From positions 1-40,338 of the forward strand of contig CAZVUD010000011.1 in the NCBI GenBank assembly GCA_964629615.1: 40,338 bases of DNA, given 5' to 3'. Under the pieces are notes generated by a model that was not told the DNA's origin, ran no database searches, and saw nothing but the letters and a program-made list of their open reading frames with translations. This stretch comes from SVTX01 sp964629615. Lineage in GTDB: Bacteria > Bacillota > Clostridia > Oscillospirales > CAG-272. Both the position numbers and the translations under genes were made by a program. Of this stretch, positions 17,145 to 24,349 are shown piece after piece (position 1 is the first letter of the stretch; each line of letters begins with the position of its first letter).

Positions 17145-17876
17145 TTACTTTTTTCGTCTTGTTTCAAATGTCTTTAAAAGCTCTCTTAGATGCTCATGCA
17201 AGGGCATGTCGGAGCCAAAGGGATTGAAGAAGTGATATTTGCTCTTGACCTCGTCGCTCTTCTTGCGTATATGTGCCTTCAAGGATTCGTATCTTACTAT
17301 GATCTCGTTCTCGTCTGCAAATTTCTTGATCTTGGAGACAAGGCTGACCGAATGCGCCGCATCTATAATGAATATTCCAAAGAACAGACCTATAAAGAAG
17401 GAGAACGCAAGATTATTTGAGAGCCAATCCAATGACGTTAGTATATACGGGTGTATCAAAAAATAATAAAATGCTCCGAGCAATGCCCAGAAAAATGAAA
17501 ACCTCGGGCAGATTATTCCCTGTATATTTCCCCACTCATCGCGGTAATCCCAAAGCCTTACCTTTACTATCTTCAAGGCAAGGATACCTGCTATATATTC
17601 TATCAGAGTCATGCAAAACGCCATGAATACAAACAGTACCACCTTGTTGAGCACGGCATTCTCTATAACATTGTATTTTTCAAGTGACGCAATGAGATAC
17701 AGCGCGCAAAGTCCAAATCCGTACAGCGGAAGATACGGACCTGTGCAAAAGCCCGGATTTATCCACTTACGCTCGGGATTTGCAAGCGATATGAATCTGC
17801 GGAAAAACAGCTCCAGCACCCAGCCGATGACCGAGCCGATAAAAAACAAAAAAGCAAGTGTCAGAAATAGGTTCAT
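17145..17876 (-). CDS. Putative ABC-transporter type IV (CmpB-domain) membrane protein
   Basis: 243 residues with about five to six hydrophobic helices. The start LAFLFFIGSVIGWVLELFFRR, then NPGFCTGPYLPLYGFG, and later LIEYIAGILALKIVKVRLWDYRDEWGNIQGIICPRFSFFW are the hallmarks of the widespread CmpB-like (PF06541) family. A basic cytoplasmic tail of about 60 residues follows. Despite the family label, no ATPase partner is nearby and the function is unknown. It stands alone with its own AAGGA ribosome binding site. Confidence 0.8.
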   Translation of the reverse strand: MNLFLTLAFLFFIGSVIGWVLELFFRRFISLANPERKWINPGFCTGPYLPLYGFGLCALYLIASLEKYNVIENAVLNKVVLFVFMAFCMTLIEYIAGILALKIVKVRLWDYRDEWGNIQGIICPRFSFFWALLGAFYYFLIHPYILTSLDWLSNNLAFSFFIGLFFGIFIIDAAHSVSLVSKIKKFADENEIIVRYESLKAHIRKKSDEVKSKYHFFNPFGSDMPLHEHLRELLKTFETRRKK

Positions 17877-18006
17877 ACATTTTCCTTATTTTAGTATTTG
17901 ATCTGCCTTTGGTATGCAATACCGAGGCACTATAATTATACATGCTTTTTACATCAAAATCAATAGGTTTGGAAATTTTTACAGACTTAGATCAAAAATA
18001 AATAAT

Positions 18007-18049
18007 GTAAAAATATCAGCAGAAATGCCCTCTCTGCTGATATTTTTAC
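18007..18049. terminator. Terminator at the end of the SipW/TasA-like operon
   Basis: Perfect 17-bp stem (GTAAAAATATCAGCAGA and its complement), 9-base loop, with U-rich ends in both directions, in the 339-base gap 17877-18215. The rest of that gap holds a GC-rich imperfect hairpin near 18070-18104 (CACCAC/GTGGTG) and another near 18136-18157 (GGGCGAGG/CCGCCC); I see no gene in it. Confidence 0.75.
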
Positions 18050-18215
18050 ACTGTATTTGCACATATAAAAGGTTTGCACCACACACTCAAGATAACTCAA
18101 GCGCGTGGTGCAGGGGCATTATATGTGAATCGGGCGAGGGTAGGAGTCCGCCCTTTCACTCAAATTTAAGTTTGCCGATAAAGCAAGTTATCGACATTTG
18201 GATCAATTATGATCC

Positions 18216-20228
18216 TTATCTGAGATCGCGACCGATGATATCAGATGTAATATTTTCACCTGCATGGTCGTCAGTGCAACTGGTATCGCTTCCAACTGTT
18301 ACACCGGATGCTGTGCAGTTTTCAACGCCTGCATCCTCGAATGCGCATCCTACAACATAACCTGCGTCACGTCCTGCTGTAATGGAAGTGTTCTTAACAG
18401 AGCAATTCTTGATATCAGCGCCAGCTGTTGTGTTATTCAAAGCACCTACTATACCGCCTGCCTTATCGCCGCACTGATCTGCGGAAATATGTGTGCAGGA
18501 TATGGTAGCATTCTCTACATGGCAGTTTTCGATGTAGGAAGTTGCGTCAGCGTAACCAACGATAGTACCAACATTGTGGTAGCCTCTTACTTCTGCATTT
18601 TTAATAGTGAGGTTCTTAACTACACCGTTAGTATATCCGAAAAATCCAACAGAATAGATCTCATGGTCAGAAGCCTGTTCCGAACCAGCTATTGTTTTAT
18701 TCAAGCTGTTTACCTGATCCTTGTTAAGACCTGTGATCTTGATGTTAGAGATAGTCTTGCCGTTACCGTCAAATGTTCCGTGGAACTCAACAGTGTTAGC
18801 ATATCCAAGCTCTGCATAGTCATGTCTGAAGTTCTGACCTGCAGGCAACCAAGCGGCACCCTTCATGTCAATATCAGCAGTAAGCTTTACTGTGTAGAAG
18901 TTGAAGCTGTTTCCCTGATTGTTGATCTGGTCGTTAAACCAATTCAAGCCGTCAGCACTGGAAATGAGGTATGTAAAACCCTGCTTTACAACGCCGTCAG
19001 CTACAACAGTAGCACCTGTAAGAACTGTAACATTCTCGCTTGTGTTAGCGTTTTCGCCTGTGCCTTCAACCAAGCCTGTGTTCTTATAGCCGATAACTTC
19101 GCCCCACTGATCCTTATCATGGGACTGTTCTGTAACTGCGCAGTAAACTGTTGTGTCCTTAACAGCGCAATTTTCAACTGTTGCATTCTGTGCATAACCG
19201 ATAGCACCGCCTACCTTGCGATAGCCGATAACTGTGCAATCCTCAACATTGCAGTTTATTGCCTTTGCGCCATTATCAATGCATCCAAGAAGCGCGCCTG
19301 TCATCTGGTCGCCTATAACTGTAGCATTCTTAATGGTGAGATTCTGAAGTGTACCGTAGCTGTAGTAGCTAAACAGACCTGCATGATATGTTTTATTAGG
19401 AATAGCAGGAGTGTTGTCGATCACGAAGTTGCTGATAGTGTGGTTCTTACCGTCAAAGCTTCCGCCGAAGATGCAACCCGAATTACCGAAGCCGGGAACT
19501 GTTGCACCACCGAGGTCGATGTTTGCATCCAATTCGATTTCTTCATTTGTGTAGAGAGATGAGCCGCCGCTCTGGCTCTGATTCATAAGCCATACAAGCT
19601 CTGCTGCTGTTGAAATGTGGTAAATACCGTCTTCAGCCTTTGCTACAGGAGTTGTGCTTGCGCCGTCCCATTCGGAAGTAACCTCAGCATTGCCCTGAAC
19701 TGCCTCTACTGTATATGCGAGCTTGCAAGAAGTAAGCATATATTCATTTCCACTGCCCTCGGGAAGAGCGATCTTTACAGAAACGATTATATCATCGCAT
19801 CCAACTGCCATCTCTGTCCACTCGGACTTGATGGTGTTGCCGTTGTATCTGTCGATACCACCGATAGTAACTACAAGACCGTTCCACAAGCCGTTGTCCT
19901 CGATCTTTTCGATAACGGTTCTGTACTTAACAGCAACATTGCTGTTGTTATGGATCCTGATGTCAAATGTTACATAATCACCGGGAACTATGTTGTTGAG
20001 AGAAACAACGTTATTGTTTGTATTTACAGTTGTTTCAGCAAGAGTTCCCTGTGCAAGTGTTGATTTAAGCTCTAAGTTTTCAACTGTAGCCACAACATCT
20101 ACATTACCTGCAGTTACAGCTACATTGACTTTGCTCTCGCTGGTGAACAGTGCGAAGGTAGATCCTGCAATCAGGCTAAGGCAAAGTGCAATAGTCAGAA
20201 TGGAGGATAATAAAGCTTTCTTTTTCAT
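18216..20228 (-). CDS. Large SipW-dependent exported protein with GLUG repeats
   Basis: 670 residues. The N-terminus is a SipW-type signal (MKKKALLSSILTIALCLSLI, then AGSTFALFTSESKV), the TasA/CalY pattern with the F-A-L-F-T-S/D motif after the hydrophobic stretch. Residues 30-175 form a TasA/camelysin-like beta domain (IVPGDYVTFDIRIHNNSNVAVKYR). Residues 190-660 are two blocks beginning with a DGLNWFND/AAELVWLMN type helix and continuing with many GLUG-like turns (LTIKNATVIGDQMTGALLGCI, VGGAIGYAQNATVENC), likely a beta-helix. Last gene of the operon; a gap of 104 bases before it contains a TATACT and an inverted repeat, so it may also have its own promoter. Probably a surface or matrix component. 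Confidence 0.85.
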   Translation of the reverse strand: MKKKALLSSILTIALCLSLIAGSTFALFTSESKVNVAVTAGNVDVVATVENLELKSTLAQGTLAETTVNTNNNVVSLNNIVPGDYVTFDIRIHNNSNVAVKYRTVIEKIEDNGLWNGLVVTIGGIDRYNGNTIKSEWTEMAVGCDDIIVSVKIALPEGSGNEYMLTSCKLAYTVEAVQGNAEVTSEWDGASTTPVAKAEDGIYHISTAAELVWLMNQSQSGGSSLYTNEEIELDANIDLGGATVPGFGNSGCIFGGSFDGKNHTISNFVIDNTPAIPNKTYHAGLFSYYSYGTLQNLTIKNATVIGDQMTGALLGCIDNGAKAINCNVEDCTVIGYRKVGGAIGYAQNATVENCAVKDTTVYCAVTEQSHDKDQWGEVIGYKNTGLVEGTGENANTSENVTVLTGATVVADGVVKQGFTYLISSADGLNWFNDQINNQGNSFNFYTVKLTADIDMKGAAWLPAGQNFRHDYAELGYANTVEFHGTFDGNGKTISNIKITGLNKDQVNSLNKTIAGSEQASDHEIYSVGFFGYTNGVVKNLTIKNAEVRGYHNVGTIVGYADATSYIENCHVENATISCTHISADQCGDKAGGIVGALNNTTAGADIKNCSVKNTSITAGRDAGYVVGCAFEDAGVENCTASGVTVGSDTSCTDDHAGENITSDIIGRDLR

Positions 20229-20332
20229 AGCGAATGATCCTTTCTGAATTAGAAAATTTTTTCGGACTTTTTAGTATAGCCGCAGACAGAACTCAAGTCC
20301 ACAAAAGTCTGTCACGGCGCTTCAGGCTTATT

Positions 20333-21004
20333 TCAGCTGTCGATGGAAGTTGCCTGTACCGCAGTAACAACAAGGTCGAAAACAGCCGTTTTTGCTTGTG
20401 CGTCATTATTGTTCATGCGATCGGATGCAGAAGCCTCGGGTGAGAGACTGCCGTTGTATTCAGCATCGTCGATAAACTCTACACGAACGCTGAATTTCTG
20501 TGCAGCTTCTCCTGCAGTCATTCTTCCTGTTTCAACAGACATACCTCCCGCAAGCTCGCTAAGCATTTTAGTTGTCGAGCTTCCGTCAGGACGAGTAACA
20601 GTGACCTTGAGCTGATCTGCAAGATCGTTTGCTTCACCGATCATTTTGATGCTGATGCTGTATGTAAATGCAGTGTTGCCTTCATTGTTGATCTCAAGAT
20701 CGGCATCAAAATAGCTGCCCGGAACAATGTAGATGTCAGTTGAATCGATTCCGAATACATTATTGCTTGAGGATTCAGTCAGATCGAGATCCTCCGTGAC
20801 CGTAGTTACACCAAGCACACCTTCAGAATCAAGAACACTGTACTCCAGGTTCGTTCTCTTTAAAGTAACATCAAGATTGCCCGCTTTCAGATGGTTTTTT
20901 ACCGATACAGAATCCGTAAACAATGCATAGGACATTCCTGCGATTATGCAAACGCATATCATAATGACCGAGCAAGAGATAAGTAGGGCTCTTTTCTTTT
21001 TCAT
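20333..21004 (-). CDS. TasA/CalY-like SipW-dependent biofilm matrix protein
   Basis: 223 residues. It starts MKKKRALLISCSVIMICVC with the IIAGMSYALFTDSVSV cleavage region, the same SipW-type signal as the next gene, followed by a TasA-like beta sandwich (HLKAGNLDVTLKRTNLEY; VPGSYFDADLEINNEGNTAFTYSISIKM). TasA-type proteins polymerise into extracellular fibres in Bacillus biofilms; here that role is inferred from family and context. I choose the ATG at 21004, 7 bases after AGGAGG; the ATG at 21010 is only one base from that site. Confidence 0.87.
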   Translation of the reverse strand: MKKKRALLISCSVIMICVCIIAGMSYALFTDSVSVKNHLKAGNLDVTLKRTNLEYSVLDSEGVLGVTTVTEDLDLTESSSNNVFGIDSTDIYIVPGSYFDADLEINNEGNTAFTYSISIKMIGEANDLADQLKVTVTRPDGSSTTKMLSELAGGMSVETGRMTAGEAAQKFSVRVEFIDDAEYNGSLSPEASASDRMNNNDAQAKTAVFDLVVTAVQATSIDS

Positions 21005-21060
21005 CGTCATTCCTCCTTTCTGCCTGATTGTTTATTGAGTTAGCCTTTCTTTTGGCAATA

Positions 21061-21579
21061 TCAATCCTGCAAAACTATCACCGTGCCGCCTGTCAGCTCT
21101 ATCATCTTGACTGCTTGTACCGAAAAAGCCTCGGCTTTCACGATAAGCGGCTTGTGAAGCACTCCGCGCGCAAGTATCTTCACGCGCTGCACCTTTGGAA
21201 ATATCAAACCTTTTTCTTTTAATGTATCTACACTGACAATGTCGCCGCGCTCAAATGCCGCATCGATGCTGTCAATATTAACAATGCCGCGAGCACCCTT
21301 CCTCGCTCCGTGCTCATAAATAACCGCGCTCATGGCAAGCTCATCCGAGATAAGCTTATCAGCCGATTCCACATCTATCTCGTCTATCGGCTCGGGCATG
21401 ACCATAGCGGGCTTTGGGATATCCTCCGCAGTATCGGGTATTATCGGCGCGATATCCTCTTTTTCTACGATCTCTTTATTTTGTTTCTTTTCAAGGATGA
21501 TGTCAACAGCAACACATACGAGTACACCTATCGCTACAACATAAGACACTATCGTATAAATAAGGTAGAATATTCTCAT
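21061..21579 (-). CDS. Membrane-anchored protein with a ribosomal uL15-like C-terminal domain
   Basis: 172 residues. One N-terminal transmembrane helix (IVSYVVAIGVLVCVAVDIIL), an acidic Pro-rich linker (residues 35-70), then from about residue 85 a domain that reads like the C-terminal half of ribosomal protein uL15: VNIDSIDAAFERGDIVSVDTLKEKGLI, VKILARGVLHKPLIVKAEAFS, and AVKMIELTGGTVIVL. It is not a ribosomal protein: it lacks the Gly-rich N-terminal half and is membrane bound. It lies between sipW and the TasA-like gene, 20 bases after sipW, with a strong AGGAGG. A role in export or assembly of the TasA-like proteins is a guess from context. Confidence 0.8.
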   Translation of the reverse strand: MRIFYLIYTIVSYVVAIGVLVCVAVDIILEKKQNKEIVEKEDIAPIIPDTAEDIPKPAMVMPEPIDEIDVESADKLISDELAMSAVIYEHGARKGARGIVNIDSIDAAFERGDIVSVDTLKEKGLIFPKVQRVKILARGVLHKPLIVKAEAFSVQAVKMIELTGGTVIVLQD

Positions 21580-21599
21580 ACCGCGTTCCTCCTATAGAT

Positions 21600-22364
21600 C
21601 TATCCTTCGTCATTTTCAGATGAAACACTATCTGCTTTTTGAGCCTCAAGCTCGGCAAGTCTGCGGCGCAGATCACTAAGCTCGCTCTCTTTTTTATTTT
21701 TCTCCTCCAGCTCGCGCTCTTTTCTTTCAGCGCTGTACACGCCGACTATCTTCAATATCTCAAGTAATATAATGATAAAGCACGGCACCATAACTATAAG
21801 TATCATGCCTAAGGGGGTCTTGAGCAGGCTTATCACAAAGCCCAGAATAAATGCCTGACCCGTTACCTTGCCGATAACATAGTTTGGATCATTTACAGCA
21901 GATGTATCTATCGTCTGTATAAGCTGACCCGACTCGCTGTTTTTGTTATCGCCTGCAAGCTCTATCAAAAATCCGCCTGTTTGTTTTTCGGTAATGGATA
22001 CTATACGGTGAGTTATGGTCACCTGACTTGTATATACATATCTGAATGTAAGCACATCTCCAACCTTCAGACTTCTGTACCATTCATCTGCCGCCTCGCG
22101 CTCGCTCGGAACGAGCTTTACAAATATCATGGATCTGAGCGGTATACTGCCTATATCATAGTCTGAAACATCGGTAAGCTCGCATTTTGCCATGGAATCG
22201 GAAGAAATAACTCGCATCTGATATCCGAATATCTCCGACGCGCCGTCTGTATCTTTATTTGAAGTGACAGTCAGAACGACCGAAAATACGCAAATGGCAA
22301 GAAAAGCATACAATAGTATATCTAAAATTATCTTGCCTATTTTTTTGATCCCTTTCTTTGCCAT
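21600..22364 (-). CDS. sipW: Signal peptidase I, SipW type
   Basis: 254 residues. N-terminal membrane helix (ILLYAFLAICVFSVVLTV), catalytic Ser57 in SSDSM, His119 in ITHRI in place of the usual bacterial Lys (the ER/SipW signature), and Asp139 in ELAGDNKNS. A second membrane helix lies at about 170-205, and a charged heptad tail (ERELEEKNKKESELSDLRRRLAELEAQ in pieces) looks like a cytoplasmic coiled coil. SipW peptidases cleave the signals of TasA-like proteins; two such substrates are encoded just downstream. The gene starts 7 bases after the previous stop, with GAGG overlapping that stop. Confidence 0.92.
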   Translation of the reverse strand: MAKKGIKKIGKIILDILLYAFLAICVFSVVLTVTSNKDTDGASEIFGYQMRVISSDSMAKCELTDVSDYDIGSIPLRSMIFVKLVPSEREAADEWYRSLKVGDVLTFRYVYTSQVTITHRIVSITEKQTGGFLIELAGDNKNSESGQLIQTIDTSAVNDPNYVIGKVTGQAFILGFVISLLKTPLGMILIVMVPCFIIILLEILKIVGVYSAERKERELEEKNKKESELSDLRRRLAELEAQKADSVSSENDEG

Positions 22365-22371
22365 GACCGCC

Positions 22372-22878
22372 TCATCCGTTTGTTGCTGTTATTGTCAAGT
22401 TGAAGTCTGCTTCGGCGTTCTGCGCCTCATTGCCCACATCCTCGGGCATATAGTAAATTATCTTTATCTCGTCCTTCTTTGCATTTGTAAGGTCGATATC
22501 AACATCTATGTCCTTTTGTGCAAAAAGGTCTGAAAGCTTTGCGTCATAAAGTATCTCGCCGTTGTTTTCAATGCGTATGTATGCGTGATCCTTAAGCGTA
22601 AGCTCGGGGTCAGTATCCTCAAACGAAAAGCGGAGAGCATACTTTTTTGCATTCTCGCTGTTAAGTGAAAGAATATATTCACAGCTTTCACCCGGGCGCA
22701 AGCCAAGCTCATCGAAAGACACCGTATGTGGCTCGCTTGATCCGAGGTCTATCTTTATCACGTCCTTATCAGCATGCAACGCATATACCGTAAATCCAAT
22801 GCCAAGCAGGATGATCGCGCTCATTACTATTATAGTGATATTGAAGATCTTCTTTTTGGTTGAATCCGTAACAGTCAT
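22372..22878 (-). CDS. First gene of the SipW operon: small membrane-anchored beta-rich protein
   Basis: 168 residues. One N-terminal transmembrane segment (IFNITIIVMSAIILLGIGFTVYALHAD), then an extracellular beta-rich domain (VSFDELGLRPGESCEYILSLNSENAKKYALRFSF; DIDVDIDLTNAKKDEIKIIYYMP; ADFNLTITA) that resembles a reduced TasA/CalY sandwich; I do not recognise a named family. The start is fixed by AAGGAGG 7 bases before the ATG at 22878; the frame stays open further upstream to 23076, but that would run through the recombination sites and has no ribosome binding site. As the first gene, it would be the direct target of the invertible promoter. Confidence 0.75.
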   Translation of the reverse strand: MTVTDSTKKKIFNITIIVMSAIILLGIGFTVYALHADKDVIKIDLGSSEPHTVSFDELGLRPGESCEYILSLNSENAKKYALRFSFEDTDPELTLKDHAYIRIENNGEILYDAKLSDLFAQKDIDVDIDLTNAKKDEIKIIYYMPEDVGNEAQNAEADFNLTITATNG

Positions 22879-22918
22879 ATTAATCCTCCTTGCGAACATT
22901 TTCGTGTAACAAAATGAC

Positions 22919-22938
22919 GACATAACGGAAGTTATGTC
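22919..22938 (+). repeat. Recombination-site-like palindrome, copy A
   Basis: GACATAAC-GGAA-GTTATGTC: perfect 8-bp arms around an asymmetric GGAA core. Direct repeat of copy B, 6 bases apart; about 40 bases upstream of the operon's first start codon. Confidence 0.85.
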
Positions 22939-22944
22939 GCCTAT

Positions 22945-22964
22945 GACATAACGGAAGTTATGTT
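22945..22964 (+). repeat. Recombination-site-like palindrome, copy B
   Basis: Same 18-base core as copy A (ACATAAC-GGAA-GTTATGT) and the same orientation of the GGAA core. Left border of the proposed invertible segment. Confidence 0.85.
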
Positions 22965-23014
22965 GCACTTTGCGGTTTCGCCTCCGAAAGGCATGAGATT
23001 CGGGCATAAAAAAG

Positions 23015-23077
23015 CATGACAATAAGACCTTTCGCCTTGATTTTTTTATAAAAAGAGCGAAAGGCTTTATCGTCATG
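23015..23077. terminator. Strong hairpin terminator inside the switch segment
   Basis: Arms 23015-23035 and 23057-23077 pair over 21 positions with three mismatches (mostly G-U compatible), 21-base A/T-rich loop, T-rich tract after it on the plus strand and TTTTTTA after it on the minus strand. In this orientation it would stop any leftward read-through from the recombinase side reaching the SipW operon. Confidence 0.75.
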
Positions 23078-23110
23078 TTAAATTTTTTATATTTTTTTGC
23101 GTAAAACCTA

Positions 23111-23139
23111 TTGCATTATTGAATTATTTGTGATATAAT
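23111..23139 (+). promoter_or_regulatory. Switch promoter, pointing away from the SipW operon
   Basis: TTGCAT (23111-23116), 17-base spacer, TATAAT (23134-23139) with TG at the extended -10 position (TGATATAAT). Transcription would start near 23146 and meet copy C and then the terminator at 23203-23230, giving a short RNA of about 80 bases. Confidence 0.8.
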
Positions 23140-23173
23140 GACATATGTAATTACAAATCAGCAGTTAGCATAC

Positions 23174-23193
23174 AACATAACTTCCGTTATGTT
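23174..23193 (-). repeat. Recombination-site-like palindrome, copy C (inverted)
   Basis: AACATAAC-TTCC-GTTATGTT: the same palindrome with its core reversed relative to copies A and B. Right border of the proposed invertible segment. Confidence 0.85.
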
Positions 23194-23202
23194 ATTTTTT
23201 TA

Positions 23203-23230
23203 GTTCGGTGCACAGCATCGGGCTTTTTTT
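23203..23230 (+). terminator. Terminator facing the OFF-oriented switch promoter
   Basis: GTTCGGTGC-ACA-GCATCGGGC pairs over 9 bases when G-U pairs are allowed (three of them), followed by seven T. It works on the plus strand only; on the minus strand the same positions give A-C mismatches. It ends at the stop codon of the recombinase gene, so antisense transcription into that gene would be prevented. Confidence 0.65.
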
Positions 23231-24068
23231 ATATGACGAGCCGCATATTTTCCATTTTGCGGCGATGCTCTGCACCCGTGGTTACAATATATATACGTGT
23301 CGTATTTATATTGGTGTGCCCGAGAATATCCGCAAGCTTTGCAATGTCCTTTTCCATGCTGTAAAAGGTGCGTGCAAACAAATGCCGCAGATTGTGAGGA
23401 AATACCTTGCTTGGCGCAACATTTGCATCAGAGCACAGCATCTTCATCTCGCGCCATATATTGCATCGGTTCATGGGCTTGCCTGATCTTGTAACAAATA
23501 TCGCGCCCGAAGTGATCCTTTTCTCCTTTGCATATCTGAGCAGCTTTTTCTGAAGCGGCGCAACTATAAACACCGTGCGCATCTTGCCCTTACATGAAAC
23601 AACAGCCTGCCCTTTGCGCACGGCTTCCGCGGTGATATTGGCAAGCTCGCTTACGCGAATTCCCGTGGCACAGATGGTCTGTATCATTAAAGAAAGCCTT
23701 GTGTCGCGCTTTTTCTCCGATGCATTGATGAGCCTGCGGTATTCCTCCTTTGTAAGCTCCTTCTCTGCCGAGCAAAATGCTTTTTTCTGCACCTTGAATT
23801 GCTTTACACACAGATCATTCCAGCCGCAAAAGCGGAAAAAGTGATTTAGCGCGGCTATCATGGAATTTGCGCTTGAAACGGTGTATCTTTCAAGAAGTCT
23901 TTCCTTATAGGCAATCACCGCCGATCTTGTGATCTCTCCCCTATCCACATAGCGCTCAAACATACCCACATCGCGCACATATTTTTCCACCGTTGCAGGA
24001 CTTTTCTCGTCCTCGCACAGATATTGCTTGAATTTTTTGCATCTTTGGCTTGAAAATATCCTTTTCAT
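23229..24068 (-). CDS. Tyrosine recombinase (XerC/D-like), probable invertase of the adjacent switch
   Basis: 279 residues, compact. N-terminal SAM-like DNA-binding domain (residues 8-85: SPATVEKYVRDVGMFERYVD, SSANSMIAALNHFFRF). The catalytic domain has all key residues: Arg138 (ATGIRVSEL), a Lys in the CKGKMR hairpin (160/162), His225 and Arg228 (PHNLRH), His251 (LGHTN) and the nucleophile Tyr260 (TRIYI). XerC/D proteins of chromosome dimer resolution are usually about 300 residues and unlinked to such repeats. This one lies directly beside three palindromic sites, like the RecV- or Mpi-type DNA invertases that control phase variation. The start ATG follows AGGGGGA. Confidence 0.9.
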   Translation of the reverse strand: MKRIFSSQRCKKFKQYLCEDEKSPATVEKYVRDVGMFERYVDRGEITRSAVIAYKERLLERYTVSSANSMIAALNHFFRFCGWNDLCVKQFKVQKKAFCSAEKELTKEEYRRLINASEKKRDTRLSLMIQTICATGIRVSELANITAEAVRKGQAVVSCKGKMRTVFIVAPLQKKLLRYAKEKRITSGAIFVTRSGKPMNRCNIWREMKMLCSDANVAPSKVFPHNLRHLFARTFYSMEKDIAKLADILGHTNINTTRIYIVTTGAEHRRKMENMRLVI

Positions 24069-24098
24069 ATTTATATCCCCCTTTTCTTTGATATTATT

Positions 24099-24127
24099 AT
24101 TTTACAATATATCCGTAAAAATTCCAA
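24099..24127 (-). promoter_or_regulatory. Promoter of the recombinase gene
   Basis: Reading leftward: TTGGAA (24122-24127), 17-base spacer, TAAAAT (24099-24104), about 30 bases before the start codon. The recombinase therefore has a promoter outside the invertible segment. Confidence 0.6.
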
Positions 24128-24349
24128 CAGAGATGATATGAAATTGAAATAAAAATAGTAGCATAGAGAATTTTCTCTTTGCTACTATTTTTGGGGGTTC
24201 TTTGTTCAGCTGCAGCCTTGACATTATACCGACCCAAGCTAATTTAACTTGATAGTGATCTCTTAATGTATATTGCATATAAAAACTTCCTTTCGATTTA
24301 GTAAAACCATTATATCGAAAGGAAGCTAAAAGTCCAGAGGTTAGGAAAT
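24128..24349. other. Intergenic region with two hairpins and a possible relic ORF
   Basis: A palindrome at 24151-24192 (AAAAATAGTAGC arms plus an inner AGAGAA/TTCTCT) can terminate in either direction. A second hairpin at 24286-24325 (CTTCCTTTCGAT arms, followed by TTTTTAT on the minus strand) fits a terminator for the four-helix-bundle gene. On the minus strand a 58-codon frame starts at 24278 (MQYTLRDHYQVKLAWVG) behind AAAGGAAG; it runs through the first hairpin and matches no family I know, so I treat it as a possible relic rather than a gene. Confidence 0.45.

Larger units (their letters stand above)
22965..23173. other. Proposed invertible promoter segment (phase switch), OFF orientation
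   Basis: 209 bases between copies B and C, which are inverted relative to each other by their core (GGAA against TTCC). The segment contains a 21-bp-arm hairpin with U-rich ends (23015-23077) and, nearer to copy C, a consensus promoter pointing right, away from the SipW operon. Inversion between B and C would bring the promoter next to the operon, facing it, with the hairpin behind the promoter as an insulator. The neighbouring tyrosine recombinase is the obvious candidate enzyme. No read data are available here, so inversion is inferred. Confidence 0.75.

Noticed and set aside
18264..19562. A 432-codon plus-strand frame rich in Cys, Ile and Val
   Set aside because: It mirrors the repetitive GLUG protein gene on the other strand; no ribosome binding site and no plausible fold.
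21061..21579. Ribosomal protein L15 gene
   Set aside because: Only the C-terminal half is similar, the protein has a transmembrane anchor, and the neighbours are secretion genes rather than ribosomal ones.
22919..22964. CRISPR array
   Set aside because: Only two direct copies with a 6-base spacer plus one inverted copy, and no cas genes.
22879..23076. Extended N-terminus for the first SipW-operon gene
   Set aside because: The extension would cross the recombination sites, lacks a ribosome binding site, and would place basic residues ahead of a normal membrane anchor; AAGGAGG marks the ATG at 22878.
22919..23193. Resemblance of the ATAAC...GTTAT palindromes to loxP arms
   Set aside because: loxP has 13-bp arms and an 8-bp spacer; only ATAACTTC-like words are shared. 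A Cre relationship is not supported, only the general tyrosine-recombinase logic.
23229..24068. Prophage or integrative element integrase
   Set aside because: No phage, transfer or relaxase genes and no att duplication near it; the adjacent inverted sites fit a local invertase better.
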